A DNA stretch of 42,943 bases, from the IMG/VR virus record IMGVR_UViG_3300015164_000003, positions 1 to 42,943 of that record; one strand, written 5' to 3'. This DNA comes from a virus. Position numbers and translations under genes: made by a program. The first letter of the stretch is position 1, and the number at the start of each line of letters is the position of its first letter. Shown here piece by piece: positions 6,151-13,757 of the stretch. The notes below the pieces were generated by a model. It was given only the letters and a program-made list of their open reading frames with translations. It made no database searches and was not told the DNA's origin.

Positions 6151-7440
6151 TCACGTTGTCCTCAGGGTGGCGGGGGTGGCGCAGGCGGCGGCTTGCACGG
6201 TGACGGGCTGAGCGACGCGCGCTCCGGGGAGCATCGAGGCGACGAGCGAGGCGGCCAGGCCTTCGTGTTTGGCGTAGGCGTCGGGGAAGGCGCTGTGCTG
6301 GACGGCCTGCGCGGCCTGTGTGAGGGGCATGGTGCGCCAGTGCGGGACGTGCTGGAGGTGCCGGTAGAAAGTCGCGGCGGCGAAGGCGGGGGTGGTGACT
6401 TGCGCGACGGTCCCCCAGCCTTGCGACGGGCGTTGCTGGAACAGCCCTTGGGAGTCGCGGTCGCCGTAGTGCAGGTTCCGCAAGCCCGACTCTTGCATGG
6501 CGGTGGCGATGGCGATGGTCTGCGCCCGCGGGCCGAGAGACGCGCCGACCTGGGCGATGATCGTGGCGTTGCGGGTCTGGTCGGCGGTGAGCCGGGTGCT
6601 GTGCGTGACGCTCGCGTTCAGGGCGGTGCCGCTGCTGGTGGGGCAGGGCTTCCCGCACGCTGCGACCTGCTGTGCTGTTGCGGTCTGCTGCTGGGCTTGC
6701 GCGGCCCGGTAGGACGCTGCCGCTGCCTGCTCCGGGGCGTTCGGCTCCCCCTTGATGCCGCTCTCAATCTCCCCGAAGATCCGGCCAATATCACGCGCCC
6801 CGGACATGATCGTCGAGCGCACATCAGAAGGTGTGATCTTGGCGTGCGCCACCTGCGAGACGGCGTTCCCGGCGTCGTGCGCCATCCACGCGATCCCTCG
6901 GACCATCTTCGGTTCCTCCCCGGCCGGTGCCGGTTGCGCCACGGCGGTCGTTGCGGTGTCGCAGGAGACCAGGCGGCGCAGCCCGAACGGGTCGAGCGGA
7001 ACCGGCCCCAGCCAGTACGGGTCCAGCGCCCCACCGTCGCCGTAGACCTGGCCGTGATGCTTCGCGGCCCACCCGGCGATCTCCCGGACCGGCTTCGGGA
7101 CGAGATAAAACCAGGCGCCCCACATCATCGCGCCGACCAGCAGGAAGACCCACACGAGCGTTTCGAGGACCGCTCGCGGCTGGGTGACTGCGGTGACCGC
7201 TGCTCCGACGGGGGTGGGGTTGCTGGCGAAGGTGCCGAGCGCGGCGGTCTTCCCGCCGCGCCGCTTGGCCTTGCGGATCGTCTCCGTGCGGATCTTCTGC
7301 CCGAACTCGTCCCGGCCGCGCATGACATGGCGGGGCACGTCCGTCCCGACCGTCGCGTGCATCCGCTCGGTGATCTGCGCATGCCGCTCGACGGCACCTT
7401 GCGCGACACCACGGGCGAACGCGGCAACGTCAACGCTCAC
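6151..7440 (-). CDS. Transglycosylase-like membrane protein of transfer block
   Basis: 429 residues. Residues 1-85 are basic and cytoplasmic, and 91-113 form one membrane segment (VLETLVWVFLLVGAMMWGAW). An Ala/Gln-rich linker follows, then a lytic-transglycosylase-like domain from ~290. That domain has TAMQESGL with the likely catalytic Glu317, and DSQGLFQQRPSQGWG. It would cut peptidoglycan at the transfer site, as VirB1/TcpG-type proteins do in conjugation. In actinobacterial integrative and plasmid elements such domains accompany FtsK/TraB translocases. It is ATGA-coupled to the small membrane protein upstream. A phage lysin role is unlikely given the anchor and a separate endolysin gene. 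Confidence 0.75.
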   Translation of the reverse strand: MSVDVAAFARGVAQGAVERHAQITERMHATVGTDVPRHVMRGRDEFGQKIRTETIRKAKRRGGKTAALGTFASNPTPVGAAVTAVTQPRAVLETLVWVFLLVGAMMWGAWFYLVPKPVREIAGWAAKHHGQVYGDGGALDPYWLGPVPLDPFGLRRLVSCDTATTAVAQPAPAGEEPKMVRGIAWMAHDAGNAVSQVAHAKITPSDVRSTIMSGARDIGRIFGEIESGIKGEPNAPEQAAAASYRAAQAQQQTATAQQVAACGKPCPTSSGTALNASVTHSTRLTADQTRNATIIAQVGASLGPRAQTIAIATAMQESGLRNLHYGDRDSQGLFQQRPSQGWGTVAQVTTPAFAAATFYRHLQHVPHWRTMPLTQAAQAVQHSAFPDAYAKHEGLAASLVASMLPGARVAQPVTVQAAACATPATLRTT

Positions 7441-7697
7441 GGCAGCGCCTCAGGCGGCGTGGCCTTGCGGTCGTGCGCGCCACGAGCAGCCCAGCCAAGC
7501 AGCGGCGACACAACCAGGAGCAGCACCACGAAGCGCGCCAGCCAACCGGCCTGCAGCCACCACCAGGCACCGAACATCGCCACGGCGGCGGTGACACGCC
7601 ACAGACGGCGGGCCAGGACACGGGCCAGCGGCGCCGTCCACGCACCCAGCAGCCCACCCAAGAAGCCACCACCGAAGGCAGAACGGCCAGTGCTCAT
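7437..7697 (-). CDS. Small two-segment membrane protein
   Basis: The 86-residue product has a Gly-rich start (SAFGGGFLGGLLGAW) and hydrophobic stretches around residues 34-46 and 54-70 (AVAMFGAWWWLQAGW, FVVLLLVVSPLLGWA). It sits between translocase and transglycosylase genes with ATGA-type overlap on both sides, which suggests a subunit of the same membrane complex. Confidence 0.65.
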   Translation of the reverse strand: MSTGRSAFGGGFLGGLLGAWTAPLARVLARRLWRVTAAVAMFGAWWWLQAGWLARFVVLLLVVSPLLGWAARGAHDRKATPPEALP

Positions 7698-9574
7698 CAG
7701 AAGTCCTCCACGGCAAGGTCCGACGTCACCGACGTCACGTCGGGCTGTGGGGGTGTCTGAGCGTGGGAGAGGCGGTCTCTGATGTCGGTGACCTCCGTTT
7801 GAGGCGTGTCACCGACATCAGAGAGGGCATCCACCGACGTCACACGGCGCCAGACGCGGGTGCTGCCAGACCACCCGGACTCCACCCCATCGACCATCTG
7901 GAGCGCCTTCCCGAGGGTGCGGACGGACGTGGTTCGCAGCCACTCCGGCAGGTCGAGGAACAGGTCGCTCGCGGAACGCGGCCCGTCCTGCAGGACCTCG
8001 TGGACGGCCACCTCAAGCGGGCTGCGCGGCACGGGCACGGCAGCCTTGACCAGGTCGACGCCCGCGTCCTCGATCGGCGGGAGTGGCATGTCCTGGCGCA
8101 GCACGGTGGCGCGCTTGATGACCTCGGCGAAGGCGGCGTCGTCGAACATCGGGACCTGCGCGAGTGCTGCTGTGTGCCGGTCGGAGCCGAACAAGAACTG
8201 CCCCGGCCGCGACGGCAGCACCTCCGGTGTGCGGTCCAGGATGTACCGGACCTCGGCTTCCTCGTACGTCTGTCCGACGCATCGCTGCGCCAGGTTCGCC
8301 CGGAGGTCGGTCGGGATGAACTCCGCGGTGCCGCGCTGCGCCAGCACCCAAATGCTGATCCCCCGCGAGCGGACGGTGGCGGCGAGCTCGATGAGCAGCG
8401 AGTCCAGTCGCTTCGCCAGCGCCGGGTCATGCCGGTTCGCTGCGGACCGGATCCGGGCCCACTCGTCGATGATGACGAGGATGGGTGCGTGCTCGCGGCC
8501 TTGCGTGCCGCGGTGGGCGCTGACCCGCTCGAGCGTCAGGAAGACTTCCTCGACCTGCCGGGCGCTGGCGTGGGTCGCGCCACCCACGAACGACTGGCAC
8601 AGATGGCCCACGGGATAGTCCTCGAGGTCATGCTTACCGTCGATCACGAACAGGTAGACGGTCGGGTCGAGCAGTGCATGGGCCAGGCCGTAGGCGGCCA
8701 GCCTGGTCTTGCCAGCGCCGGTCTGGGCACAGAAGGCCGTGTGCGCTCCGACGGTTTGGAGCACCACGGGCCTGCCCATGCGGTCTGGCCCGATGGGCAC
8801 TCCGTCTGCCCACACGGTCTGTTCGGGCAGGACGGCGACGGTGGTGCTCTTGGCTTGCGGGTCCAGGACGGTGATCGTCAGGTCGCAGGCGTCGTGCTCG
8901 TCGTTGTGCTCGAGGTGCAGTCGCTGGATGGGCAGGCGCATCGCCGAGGCCAGGGTGTCGTGCTTGCTGACGGCCTGCGTCCACACGTTCCCCTGTGGGA
9001 GTCGGATGGTGACCTGCATGCCCACGTCGGGGATGCGGACGGGCTTCCCTCGATAGCCGATCTTGGGGAGTAGGACAACGCCGTCTGAATCCTTCCCCGG
9101 GCTGCTGCAAATCCTGGAGGCAACGAGGGCCTTGCCGATGTTGGCGTGTGCCCACCACGACGCTGTGGGGGTGCCCTTCGGTGGCCGGCCGAGATATTCG
9201 ATCGCTCCGAGGGCGAGCAGGGCCGCCAGCACGGGCCGTCCGAGGCCGATGAGGAGCAGCGGCACGAGCACGCCGAGGGCGGTGAGGGCCGTCAGGTGCC
9301 GAGGTGAGCCGTGCAAGCCGACGCGCACGTCCAGCCCTGCTCGGGTGCGCCACACCCTGCGACCACCGACGAGCGCGACGAGCAGGGCGAGTCCGGGTGC
9401 GGTGCGGGCGGCGAGCAACGGCCCGAACGCCAGCAGCCCGAAGGCGAGGATGCCGAGGTGCGCTGCCTGCTTGGGGAGTCCTGCGCGGCGGGTTGCTTCG
9501 GCCCAGCGCTTCCAGGCGTAGCGCAGGATGAGGCTCGGGACCATGGGCGGCGTGCGCTCGATGGTGGTGCTCAT
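7697..9574 (-). CDS. FtsK/TraB-type DNA translocase
   Basis: 625 residues. Two hydrophobic regions (about 39-72 and 94-128) anchor it. A region of ~150 residues precedes the motor. The Walker A is AQTGAGKTR (283-291) and the Walker B ILVIIDEWA (365-373), in FtsK/HerA arrangement. Near the C-terminus a winged-helix-like part (residues ~525-585, ASDLFLDLPEWLRTTSVRTLGKAL) resembles the DNA-recognition domain of TraB proteins. Mycelial actinobacterial plasmids use one such protein to pump double-stranded DNA between cells. The ATG is placed just after the previous stop rather than far upstream. The last ~50 codons contain the repeated motif and perfect inverted repeat listed separately. It is the central transfer gene of this window. 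Confidence 0.88.
   Translation of the reverse strand: MSTTIERTPPMVPSLILRYAWKRWAEATRRAGLPKQAAHLGILAFGLLAFGPLLAARTAPGLALLVALVGGRRVWRTRAGLDVRVGLHGSPRHLTALTALGVLVPLLLIGLGRPVLAALLALGAIEYLGRPPKGTPTASWWAHANIGKALVASRICSSPGKDSDGVVLLPKIGYRGKPVRIPDVGMQVTIRLPQGNVWTQAVSKHDTLASAMRLPIQRLHLEHNDEHDACDLTITVLDPQAKSTTVAVLPEQTVWADGVPIGPDRMGRPVVLQTVGAHTAFCAQTGAGKTRLAAYGLAHALLDPTVYLFVIDGKHDLEDYPVGHLCQSFVGGATHASARQVEEVFLTLERVSAHRGTQGREHAPILVIIDEWARIRSAANRHDPALAKRLDSLLIELAATVRSRGISIWVLAQRGTAEFIPTDLRANLAQRCVGQTYEEAEVRYILDRTPEVLPSRPGQFLFGSDRHTAALAQVPMFDDAAFAEVIKRATVLRQDMPLPPIEDAGVDLVKAAVPVPRSPLEVAVHEVLQDGPRSASDLFLDLPEWLRTTSVRTLGKALQMVDGVESGWSGSTRVWRRVTSVDALSDVGDTPQTEVTDIRDRLSHAQTPPQPDVTSVTSDLAVEDF
7720..7843. repeat. 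Repeat cluster with perfect 17-bp inverted repeat, candidate cis-acting transfer locus
   Basis: CCGACRTCA occurs five times in 124 bases: 7720, 7729, 7812 and 7834 on the plus strand, and inverted at 7780-7788. Two of the copies are centred in a perfect inverted repeat, arms 7776-7792 and 7808-7824 (TCTCTGATGTCGGTGAC and its complement) around 15 bases. Coding needs alone do not explain such symmetry. In Streptomyces plasmids the TraB winged helix binds short repeats (clt) close to its own gene, so these could be its recognition sites. Confidence 0.6.
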
Positions 9575-9576
9575 GG

Positions 9577-9864
9577 TTAGCCGTGGGTGCTGTAGGCCGG
9601 CAACGCTGCTCCCCCGGCACCGGGCTTCGGGACAGCCGGCGCCGGTGCGGCAGCAGGCGGCGCTGGCGTGACCCCGGCCAGTTTGCGACCGTTCTCCACG
9701 CTGGTCTTGATGTCCCCAGCGGAGCCGCTGATGATCCCGACGGAGGTGGCGGCGGCGTTGAAGATGGCGTGACCGAACGCGGCAGCAGTCGCGGGTGCGC
9801 CGACCAAGCACAAACCGATGACCGGGTAGACAGCGACCTTCGTGAGCGTTTCGACGATAGGCAT
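9577..9864 (-). CDS. Small secreted or membrane protein upstream of translocase
   Basis: 95 residues: an N-terminal hydrophobic segment (TKVAVYPVIGLCLVGAPATAA), a Gly/Ala/Ser-rich second segment (FNAAATSVGIISGSAG), and a Pro/Ala tail. It ends just before the translocase ATG. GAAGGAG precedes the start. Its size and profile recall pilin-like or channel subunits of conjugation operons, but nothing proves this. Confidence 0.65.
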   Translation of the reverse strand: MPIVETLTKVAVYPVIGLCLVGAPATAAAFGHAIFNAAATSVGIISGSAGDIKTSVENGRKLAGVTPAPPAAAPAPAVPKPGAGGAALPAYSTHG

Positions 9865-9948
9865 GCGGTGCTCCTTCGTTGTGAGGTGGTGCGCGGTGCG
9901 TCACGCATCGCCGCCAGGAGCATAAGCCTTCGGCAAGTGCTTTGCGGT

Positions 9949-9960
9949 TAGTGTTCCGTT
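9949..9960 (+). promoter_or_regulatory. Possible -10 box for a leaderless transcript
   Basis: TAGTGT is followed by six bases and then the GTG start of the HTH gene, the same spacing as at the ribbon-helix-helix gene. Both upstream regions also share CATAAG. The -35 box is poor, so an activator may be needed. Confidence 0.35.
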
Positions 9961-10158
9961 GTGAACTACGAGCAGCGCGCCAAGACGGCTATGCGCAGGC
10001 TCGCGCGGCATGACGAGGACCTGGCGATGCGTGACGCTGCGATCTTCGGCATGTACGAGGTCGCCGGCATGAATCCGAGCGAGATCGGCCGGCGGCTGGA
10101 TCTGTCGCGGGGCACGGTGCGGTCGGCGATCTTGCGGCATCGGGCTTCGCGCCCGTAG
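9961..10158 (+). CDS. Helix-turn-helix regulator, 65 residues
   Basis: Residues 25-62 (RDAAIFGMYEVAGMNPSEIGRRLDLSRGTVRSAILRHR) form a sigma-region-4/homeodomain-like helix-turn-helix. The gene diverges from the translocase operon and has no ribosome site. It probably regulates the translocase operon, in the way KorA- or TraR-type repressors guard tra genes; this role is inferred from position. Confidence 0.7.
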   Translation: MNYEQRAKTAMRRLARHDEDLAMRDAAIFGMYEVAGMNPSEIGRRLDLSRGTVRSAILRHRASRP

Positions 10159-11150
10159 CGCGTCGCTGTCGCAAGTCGGGCGCTAGGGCGTAGGGTCCGA
10201 ACAAGCCGAAAGGCCACCGCCTCGACAACGGTGACCTTTCGAACCGCAAGACCTAGACCGGTAGGAATCGCGATGGCTGCAGATGCAGCGTACGACGGCA
10301 AGTGCCTCGCGTCACCGCTTGAGGCCCACAACACGCAACTGACTATGCGTAATGCATCGTGCCCGGGGGTGCCTGACGCCTAGCTGACCCCCCGACATGA
10401 CGAAGGACCGCCGGCAAGCGGTCCTGTCGTCCGTGCTGTTCTCGCCCACGAAGGCTCACGATGAAGGTATGGGACTGGTCCACACCGCGCAACAGCGGGT
10501 CTGGCGTGTCGCCTGGTGGCGCCGTTGGCTGATTGACACGGCAGCCGCCCAAGTCTGAACCTCCGGGCGGTGGTGAACGGTGTACTGGGTGTGCAACCGG
10601 GGCAGGGAGATAGCCGCCCGTCCGAGCTAACCCGGCGCTGCTGGCCGAAGCATCCGCGAACAGCTGTTCAGGCGCGCGGGGAGGATCGCCAGCGGGGTCA
10701 GGCGCTACGACGACGGGCAGGGGTCCTGCGGAAGCCGAAGTCAGGGACGTTCGGAAACGGCCTCAGTCGAACCGTTGCGAGGGGAAGTTCCTCGCCAGCC
10801 GAGCAGGCTGTACGGGAAAACAACGTCCAAATCAGCGCGAAGCGCCTCCCCCGAAGGGGCCAGCGGCGCAGCCGGACCTTGACTGGCACTGGACCTGGCA
10901 TCCGCGAGAAATCTTCCATCCACGAACGCGGGGCGCCGCCGGGCGCCAGCCCGGCCCTCCGGGAGGGAGAAGCGCAGCCGCCGGTCACAAGCGAAAGGCG
11001 CCAAGAGCAGGACGGGCAGCGGGAGCCGGGGCACAAGGAGGACGAGGGCAAGGTCACGAAGTGGCCGCGGCAGGCCAAGCGAAGCGCGGAGGCAGTTGGA
11101 CAGTTACCTCACCAACGCGCGCGCGAGGATTTTGCCGCGAGGCCGCGTGC
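10159..11150. other. About 1 kb without a credible gene; hairpin-rich, candidate structured RNA or origin
   Basis: No frame here has a ribosome site and a protein-like composition; the longest open frame gives a low-complexity Arg/Gly/Ser product. Many perfect local hairpins occur: GGACCGC/GCGGTCC near 10405, CGGGCGG/CCGCCCG enclosing ~45 bases near 10564-10620, GCGAGG/CCTCGC near 10780-10797, GCGC/GCGC and CCCC/GGGG near 10837-10860. The 12-bp palindrome GAACAGCTGTTC also lies here. On the minus strand one loop is cUUCGg, and the hairpin at 10207-10241 pairs fully only on that strand. A large noncoding RNA transcribed after the par operon, a plasmid origin, or both are possible. Confidence 0.45.
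10207..10241 (-). terminator. Strong hairpin, probable end of leftward transcript
   Basis: Thirteen-base arms surround a 9-base loop. On the minus-strand RNA every position pairs, one as G-U; on the plus-strand RNA there is one A-C mismatch. This bias suggests the leftward RNA is the functional one. Only a weak T-containing stretch (GCTTGTTC) follows. Confidence 0.45.
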
Positions 11151-11531
11151 TTACCTACCTACGTCCAGGTCCAACGCGCCCTCGGCGAGCAGGTGTGCGG
11201 TGGCGAGCGCCAGGAGCACATCGCGGATCGGCCGGTTCTGCCGGTCGCAGTAGGCGTCCAGCGCCTCGTAGACGACCTGCGGCCAGATCCCGGCGTTGCG
11301 CTGCCGACCACCCGAGCGGAGGATCTCCGGGCCCAGGGCTGCTTGCAGGTAGGCGCGCGGGTCGTCGTGATGCTCGCGGAAGGTCGCCCACGGATCGGCC
11401 GGCGGCTTCGTACGACGGGCACGGGCGGACGCGGCTGCCGTCTCCGAGATGGTGGGCGGCGGGTCCTGGTCGAGCGCGACCGGACGGTGCACATCAACGC
11501 CGAGCTGCTGCCGCGCATTCAGGGCGTTCAC
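11151..11531 (-). CDS. Last gene of the par operon, possible ParB-like partner
   Basis: 126 residues with a disordered N-terminal half and a helical C-terminal half (YLQAALGPEILRSGGRQR, WPQVVYEALDAYCDRQNRPI). Small basic or helical proteins after parA are usually centromere-binding partners, but I see no helix-turn-helix or ribbon-helix-helix. The start is one of two adjacent GTG codons; the second overlaps the upstream stop. Confidence 0.5.
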   Translation of the reverse strand: MNALNARQQLGVDVHRPVALDQDPPPTISETAAASARARRTKPPADPWATFREHHDDPRAYLQAALGPEILRSGGRQRNAGIWPQVVYEALDAYCDRQNRPIRDVLLALATAHLLAEGALDLDVGR

Positions 11532-12112
11532 CACGCACCGCCGTGTTGAAAGTTATGGACGGGATGCTCTGTTCGGATGGCGTACTCCTCTGCGGCGATT
11601 GCCTGCTCGTCTGAAGCGAAGTGCTCGACCGTGGAGTACGCGACTTCCGGCCACCACAGCGCGCACTCAGCGTGCTCCCAGAATCGATGCACGCCTCGTA
11701 CCGTCTTGCCTACGTAGAGCAGACGATGACCTGGGTCGAAGAACCGGTAGACACACGAAGGCCGAGACGTGCACGGCGGCGCCGACTCAGACCTGACTGC
11801 AAGCTGATCTAGCAGATCGCGCTGGGCCCGTTCTTTCCGCTCCCCAGATGCGCCACGGCGCGACCTGGCGCTCTTGAACGCGAGGCTCAGGAAGTAGGCC
11901 TTCCGGGCGTGCTCGGCGCGTCGCGCCCGCTCGGCCGGCTCAAGGACGCCCTCAGGGTCGACCTCGCGGTCGAAACGATCGTCGAAACCTTTGCGAGCGA
12001 GCGCTCCGGCCGCTCGCCGTTCCTCCTCGCTGGCATTGGCCCACCGTGAGTTCGCCGCGATCCGGGCGCGCATCGACCGCTCGGAAGGCGTCAGCGGCAG
12101 CGGCTTGCTCAC
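11528..12112 (-). CDS. GIY-YIG family nuclease
   Basis: 194 residues. The C-terminal half has the fold's landmarks: VYRFF, LLYVGKT, then RGVHRFWEHA, and the distal Glu in AIAAEEYAIR, with a typical ending near HPVHNFQHGG. The N-terminal half is basic and helical (RSMRARIAANSRWANASEEERRAAGAL). It lies between parA and the last gene of the operon, an unusual place for a nuclease. Homing activity, incoming-DNA processing or plasmid competition are possible. A GTG overlaps the parA stop. The first tyrosine of the GIY motif is present as VYR rather than GIY. Confidence 0.75.
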   Translation of the reverse strand: MSKPLPLTPSERSMRARIAANSRWANASEEERRAAGALARKGFDDRFDREVDPEGVLEPAERARRAEHARKAYFLSLAFKSARSRRGASGERKERAQRDLLDQLAVRSESAPPCTSRPSCVYRFFDPGHRLLYVGKTVRGVHRFWEHAECALWWPEVAYSTVEHFASDEQAIAAEEYAIRTEHPVHNFQHGGAW

Positions 12113-12921
12113 CACGCACCCACGGGCAGGGTCTGGACCATCATCCGCTCCGTGAGGGCGGCCATGACCGTGCGGTAGTCCGCTGCGGCGTCGTGAGCAG
12201 GCTTGTAGGCGGTGGGGAGCAGACCAGTCTGAGGAAGCCGTTCCACGGCGGTACGGGACCGCACAGGCGGCAGCAACAGCGCTTGCAACCTGCTCGCCAT
12301 GCCGATCTGCCGGAAGGCGTCAGCCGCCGCGATGGTCTGCGGGGCTGGGACCGCACACGGCAACAGGCCGCGGAGCAGCGTCACTCCCCTAGCCGCCTCC
12401 TCCTCACGGATCAGCCCGACCTCGTACTTCAGCGCAAACACGTTCATCCCGGCGGGGACGAACGGCACGATCACATGGTCGGCTGCCTCGAGGACGCACA
12501 GCACGAGCAGGCTCAGGGTGCTCTTGGGCGCGTCGATGACGATCAGGTCGTACATGCTCCGCAGCGGTTCGAGCAGATCGGAGATGGCGTCCTCGCGCCT
12601 GCGTTTGCGGCCGGCGATGTGGTCCTCGGCGAGCATCATGCGGCTGCCGACCGGGAGCAGATCGAGATTCTCGGTGACGCGGCTGATGGCCTGCGCTGGG
12701 GTGATGCTCCCGACGATGGCATCGCAGATGCCGTAGAAGCCCTGGTCCCCTGCGGGCCGGTCGGGGCTGGCGAGCCAGTCAGTGAGGGATGCTTGCGCGT
12801 CGAGGTCGACGAGCAGGACCTTCTGCCCGAACGATGCCTGCTCGGCCAGAGCTGCCGCCGAAGTCGTTTTGCCAGCGCCGCCCTTGCCCACGATGGCGAG
12901 CACGTCGGCGCGGTCAGGCAT
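12109..12921 (-). CDS. parA: ParA-type partition ATPase
   Basis: 270 residues. The deviant Walker A KGGAGKTT is at residues 13-20 with the signature lysine. VLLVDLDAQAS (35-45) and DLIVIDAPKS supply the other nucleotide-binding segments. No N-terminal helix-turn-helix is present, so this is a short ParA (type Ib-like). It would segregate the element in its extrachromosomal form. It is preceded by an overlapping 80-residue gene and followed by the GIY-YIG nuclease. The last codons and intercistronic bases (GGTGCGTGGTGA) recur at the end of the next gene. Confidence 0.88.
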   Translation of the reverse strand: MPDRADVLAIVGKGGAGKTTSAAALAEQASFGQKVLLVDLDAQASLTDWLASPDRPAGDQGFYGICDAIVGSITPAQAISRVTENLDLLPVGSRMMLAEDHIAGRKRRREDAISDLLEPLRSMYDLIVIDAPKSTLSLLVLCVLEAADHVIVPFVPAGMNVFALKYEVGLIREEEAARGVTLLRGLLPCAVPAPQTIAAADAFRQIGMASRLQALLLPPVRSRTAVERLPQTGLLPTAYKPAHDAAADYRTVMAALTERMMVQTLPVGAW

Positions 12922-13156
12922 GGGTGCGGGTGGGGTCGTTGGGGATCAGCCCGGTCTTGTTGGCCTGGTCGAGCCGGTCAGCGCATTCGAGGAGGGCGAC
13001 ACCCAGCGCGCGGAGCTGTTCGGGGTAGCTGGAGAAGACCTCGAAGCCGTCTTCCAGCACGACGACCCCGAGGTGCTCACCCGGCCGGCTCCCTGTCTGC
13101 ACCCGGACTTTCGGCTGGTCGTCGCAGCTGAGGACGTAGGCGCAGGACAGGCTCAC
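12914..13156 (-). CDS. Hypothetical first gene of the par operon
   Basis: 80 residues from a GTG after AGGAG. Alternating beta-like segments (HLGVVVLEDGFEVFSSYPEQLRALGVAL) and a C-terminal charged helix are seen. The 3' end overlaps parA by 8 bases. No family recognised. Confidence 0.6.
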   Translation of the reverse strand: MSLSCAYVLSCDDQPKVRVQTGSRPGEHLGVVVLEDGFEVFSSYPEQLRALGVALLECADRLDQANKTGLIPNDPTRTHA

Positions 13157-13176
13157 GGGGGTCTCCTGGGGAAGGT

Positions 13177-13245
13177 GCGCACGGTGTGCGCTGTCCTGCC
13201 AGGATGGATGGAGGTAAGTAAGTATGGAAGGAAGTAAGTAGGCAC
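13177..13245. promoter_or_regulatory. Candidate partition operator/centromere
   Basis: Upstream of the par operon lie two perfect inverted repeats, GCGCAC-ggt-GTGCGC (13177-13191) and TCCTG-c-CAGGA (13194-13204). They are followed by the direct repeats GGTAAGTAAGTA and GAAGTAAGTA. Clustered symmetric and iterated sites before parA are typical of par operators and centromeres. The AT-richer GTAAGTA repeats stand out from the GC-rich surroundings. Which element binds a partition protein is unknown. Confidence 0.5.
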
Positions 13246-13257
13246 ACTTCCCTTACT

Positions 13258-13419
13258 TCAGGCCGCGGTGCTCTTCCGCATCGACATCATTCGCCAGCGC
13301 GCGCGCATGATCGCCCAGCAGTCCTCGCAGATCGCCTTGCCCGGCGACGCGCAGCGGGTGGCGCACACCCCGCACAGGCGCATCTGGGGGAGCAGGTCCC
13401 GTTCGTCGACGACGCTCAT
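13258..13419 (-). CDS. Small zinc-ribbon-like protein, 53 residues
   Basis: CGVCATRC and CEDCW give a four-cysteine site. The start overlaps the upstream stop by ATGA. The C-terminus is basic (MRARWRMMSMRKS). Function unknown. Confidence 0.6.
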   Translation of the reverse strand: MSVVDERDLLPQMRLCGVCATRCASPGKAICEDCWAIMRARWRMMSMRKSTAA

Positions 13420-13757
13420 ACTGTGTCGGCGAGGCCGCAGGCGACGCCGAGCAAGCCGCGCAGGCGCAGCGCCTCGCCTACGTCGAGGATGAGCAGCTCA
13501 CCCAGGCCGAACTCGATCACGATGCTCTCGTCGTCGCGCAGGTCGCCGGGGTGGGCAACCTGGGTGACGCTCATGCCGAGCATGCCGAGGGACGGGCGGG
13601 TGATCCTGCCGTTCTCGCTGCGGTGTTCGCGTTGCCAGAAGCCGCCCACGGCGGCGGTGTGTGCGCGGCTGCCGACCTGCTCGCCGTGGGGGTTGTCGTC
13701 GGCGTGGTCCCGGCGGCACCAGGTGGGGCAGGGCAGGTCTGCGGTGCGGTTGGGCAT
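13416..13757 (-). CDS. DUF6907-like protein
   Basis: 113 residues, with CPTWCRRDH near the N-terminus and a C-terminal ending that alternates strand and helix (IVIEFGLGELLILDVGEALRLRGLL). I recall proteins of this build in Streptomyces genomes and plasmids under DUF6907; their role is unknown. The start chosen has GAGGAC upstream; extra in-frame sequence further upstream is Arg-rich and unlike protein. Confidence 0.6.
   Translation of the reverse strand: MPNRTADLPCPTWCRRDHADDNPHGEQVGSRAHTAAVGGFWQREHRSENGRITRPSLGMLGMSVTQVAHPGDLRDDESIVIEFGLGELLILDVGEALRLRGLLGVACGLADTV

Noticed and set aside
6618-7187. Several long frames antisense or overlapping the transglycosylase-like gene
   Set aside because: Strong Arg/Pro/Gly bias and absence of ribosome sites mark them as shadows of the real gene.
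10159-11150. RNase P RNA, tmRNA or a group II intron
   Set aside because: I could not find the conserved cores of these RNAs, a tag reading frame or an intron domain V hairpin by eye.
10570-11253. A 227-codon plus-strand open frame across the hairpin-rich gap
   Set aside because: The product is a low-complexity Arg/Gly/Ser/Pro mix with no ribosome site, and it runs into the antisense of the par operon's last gene.
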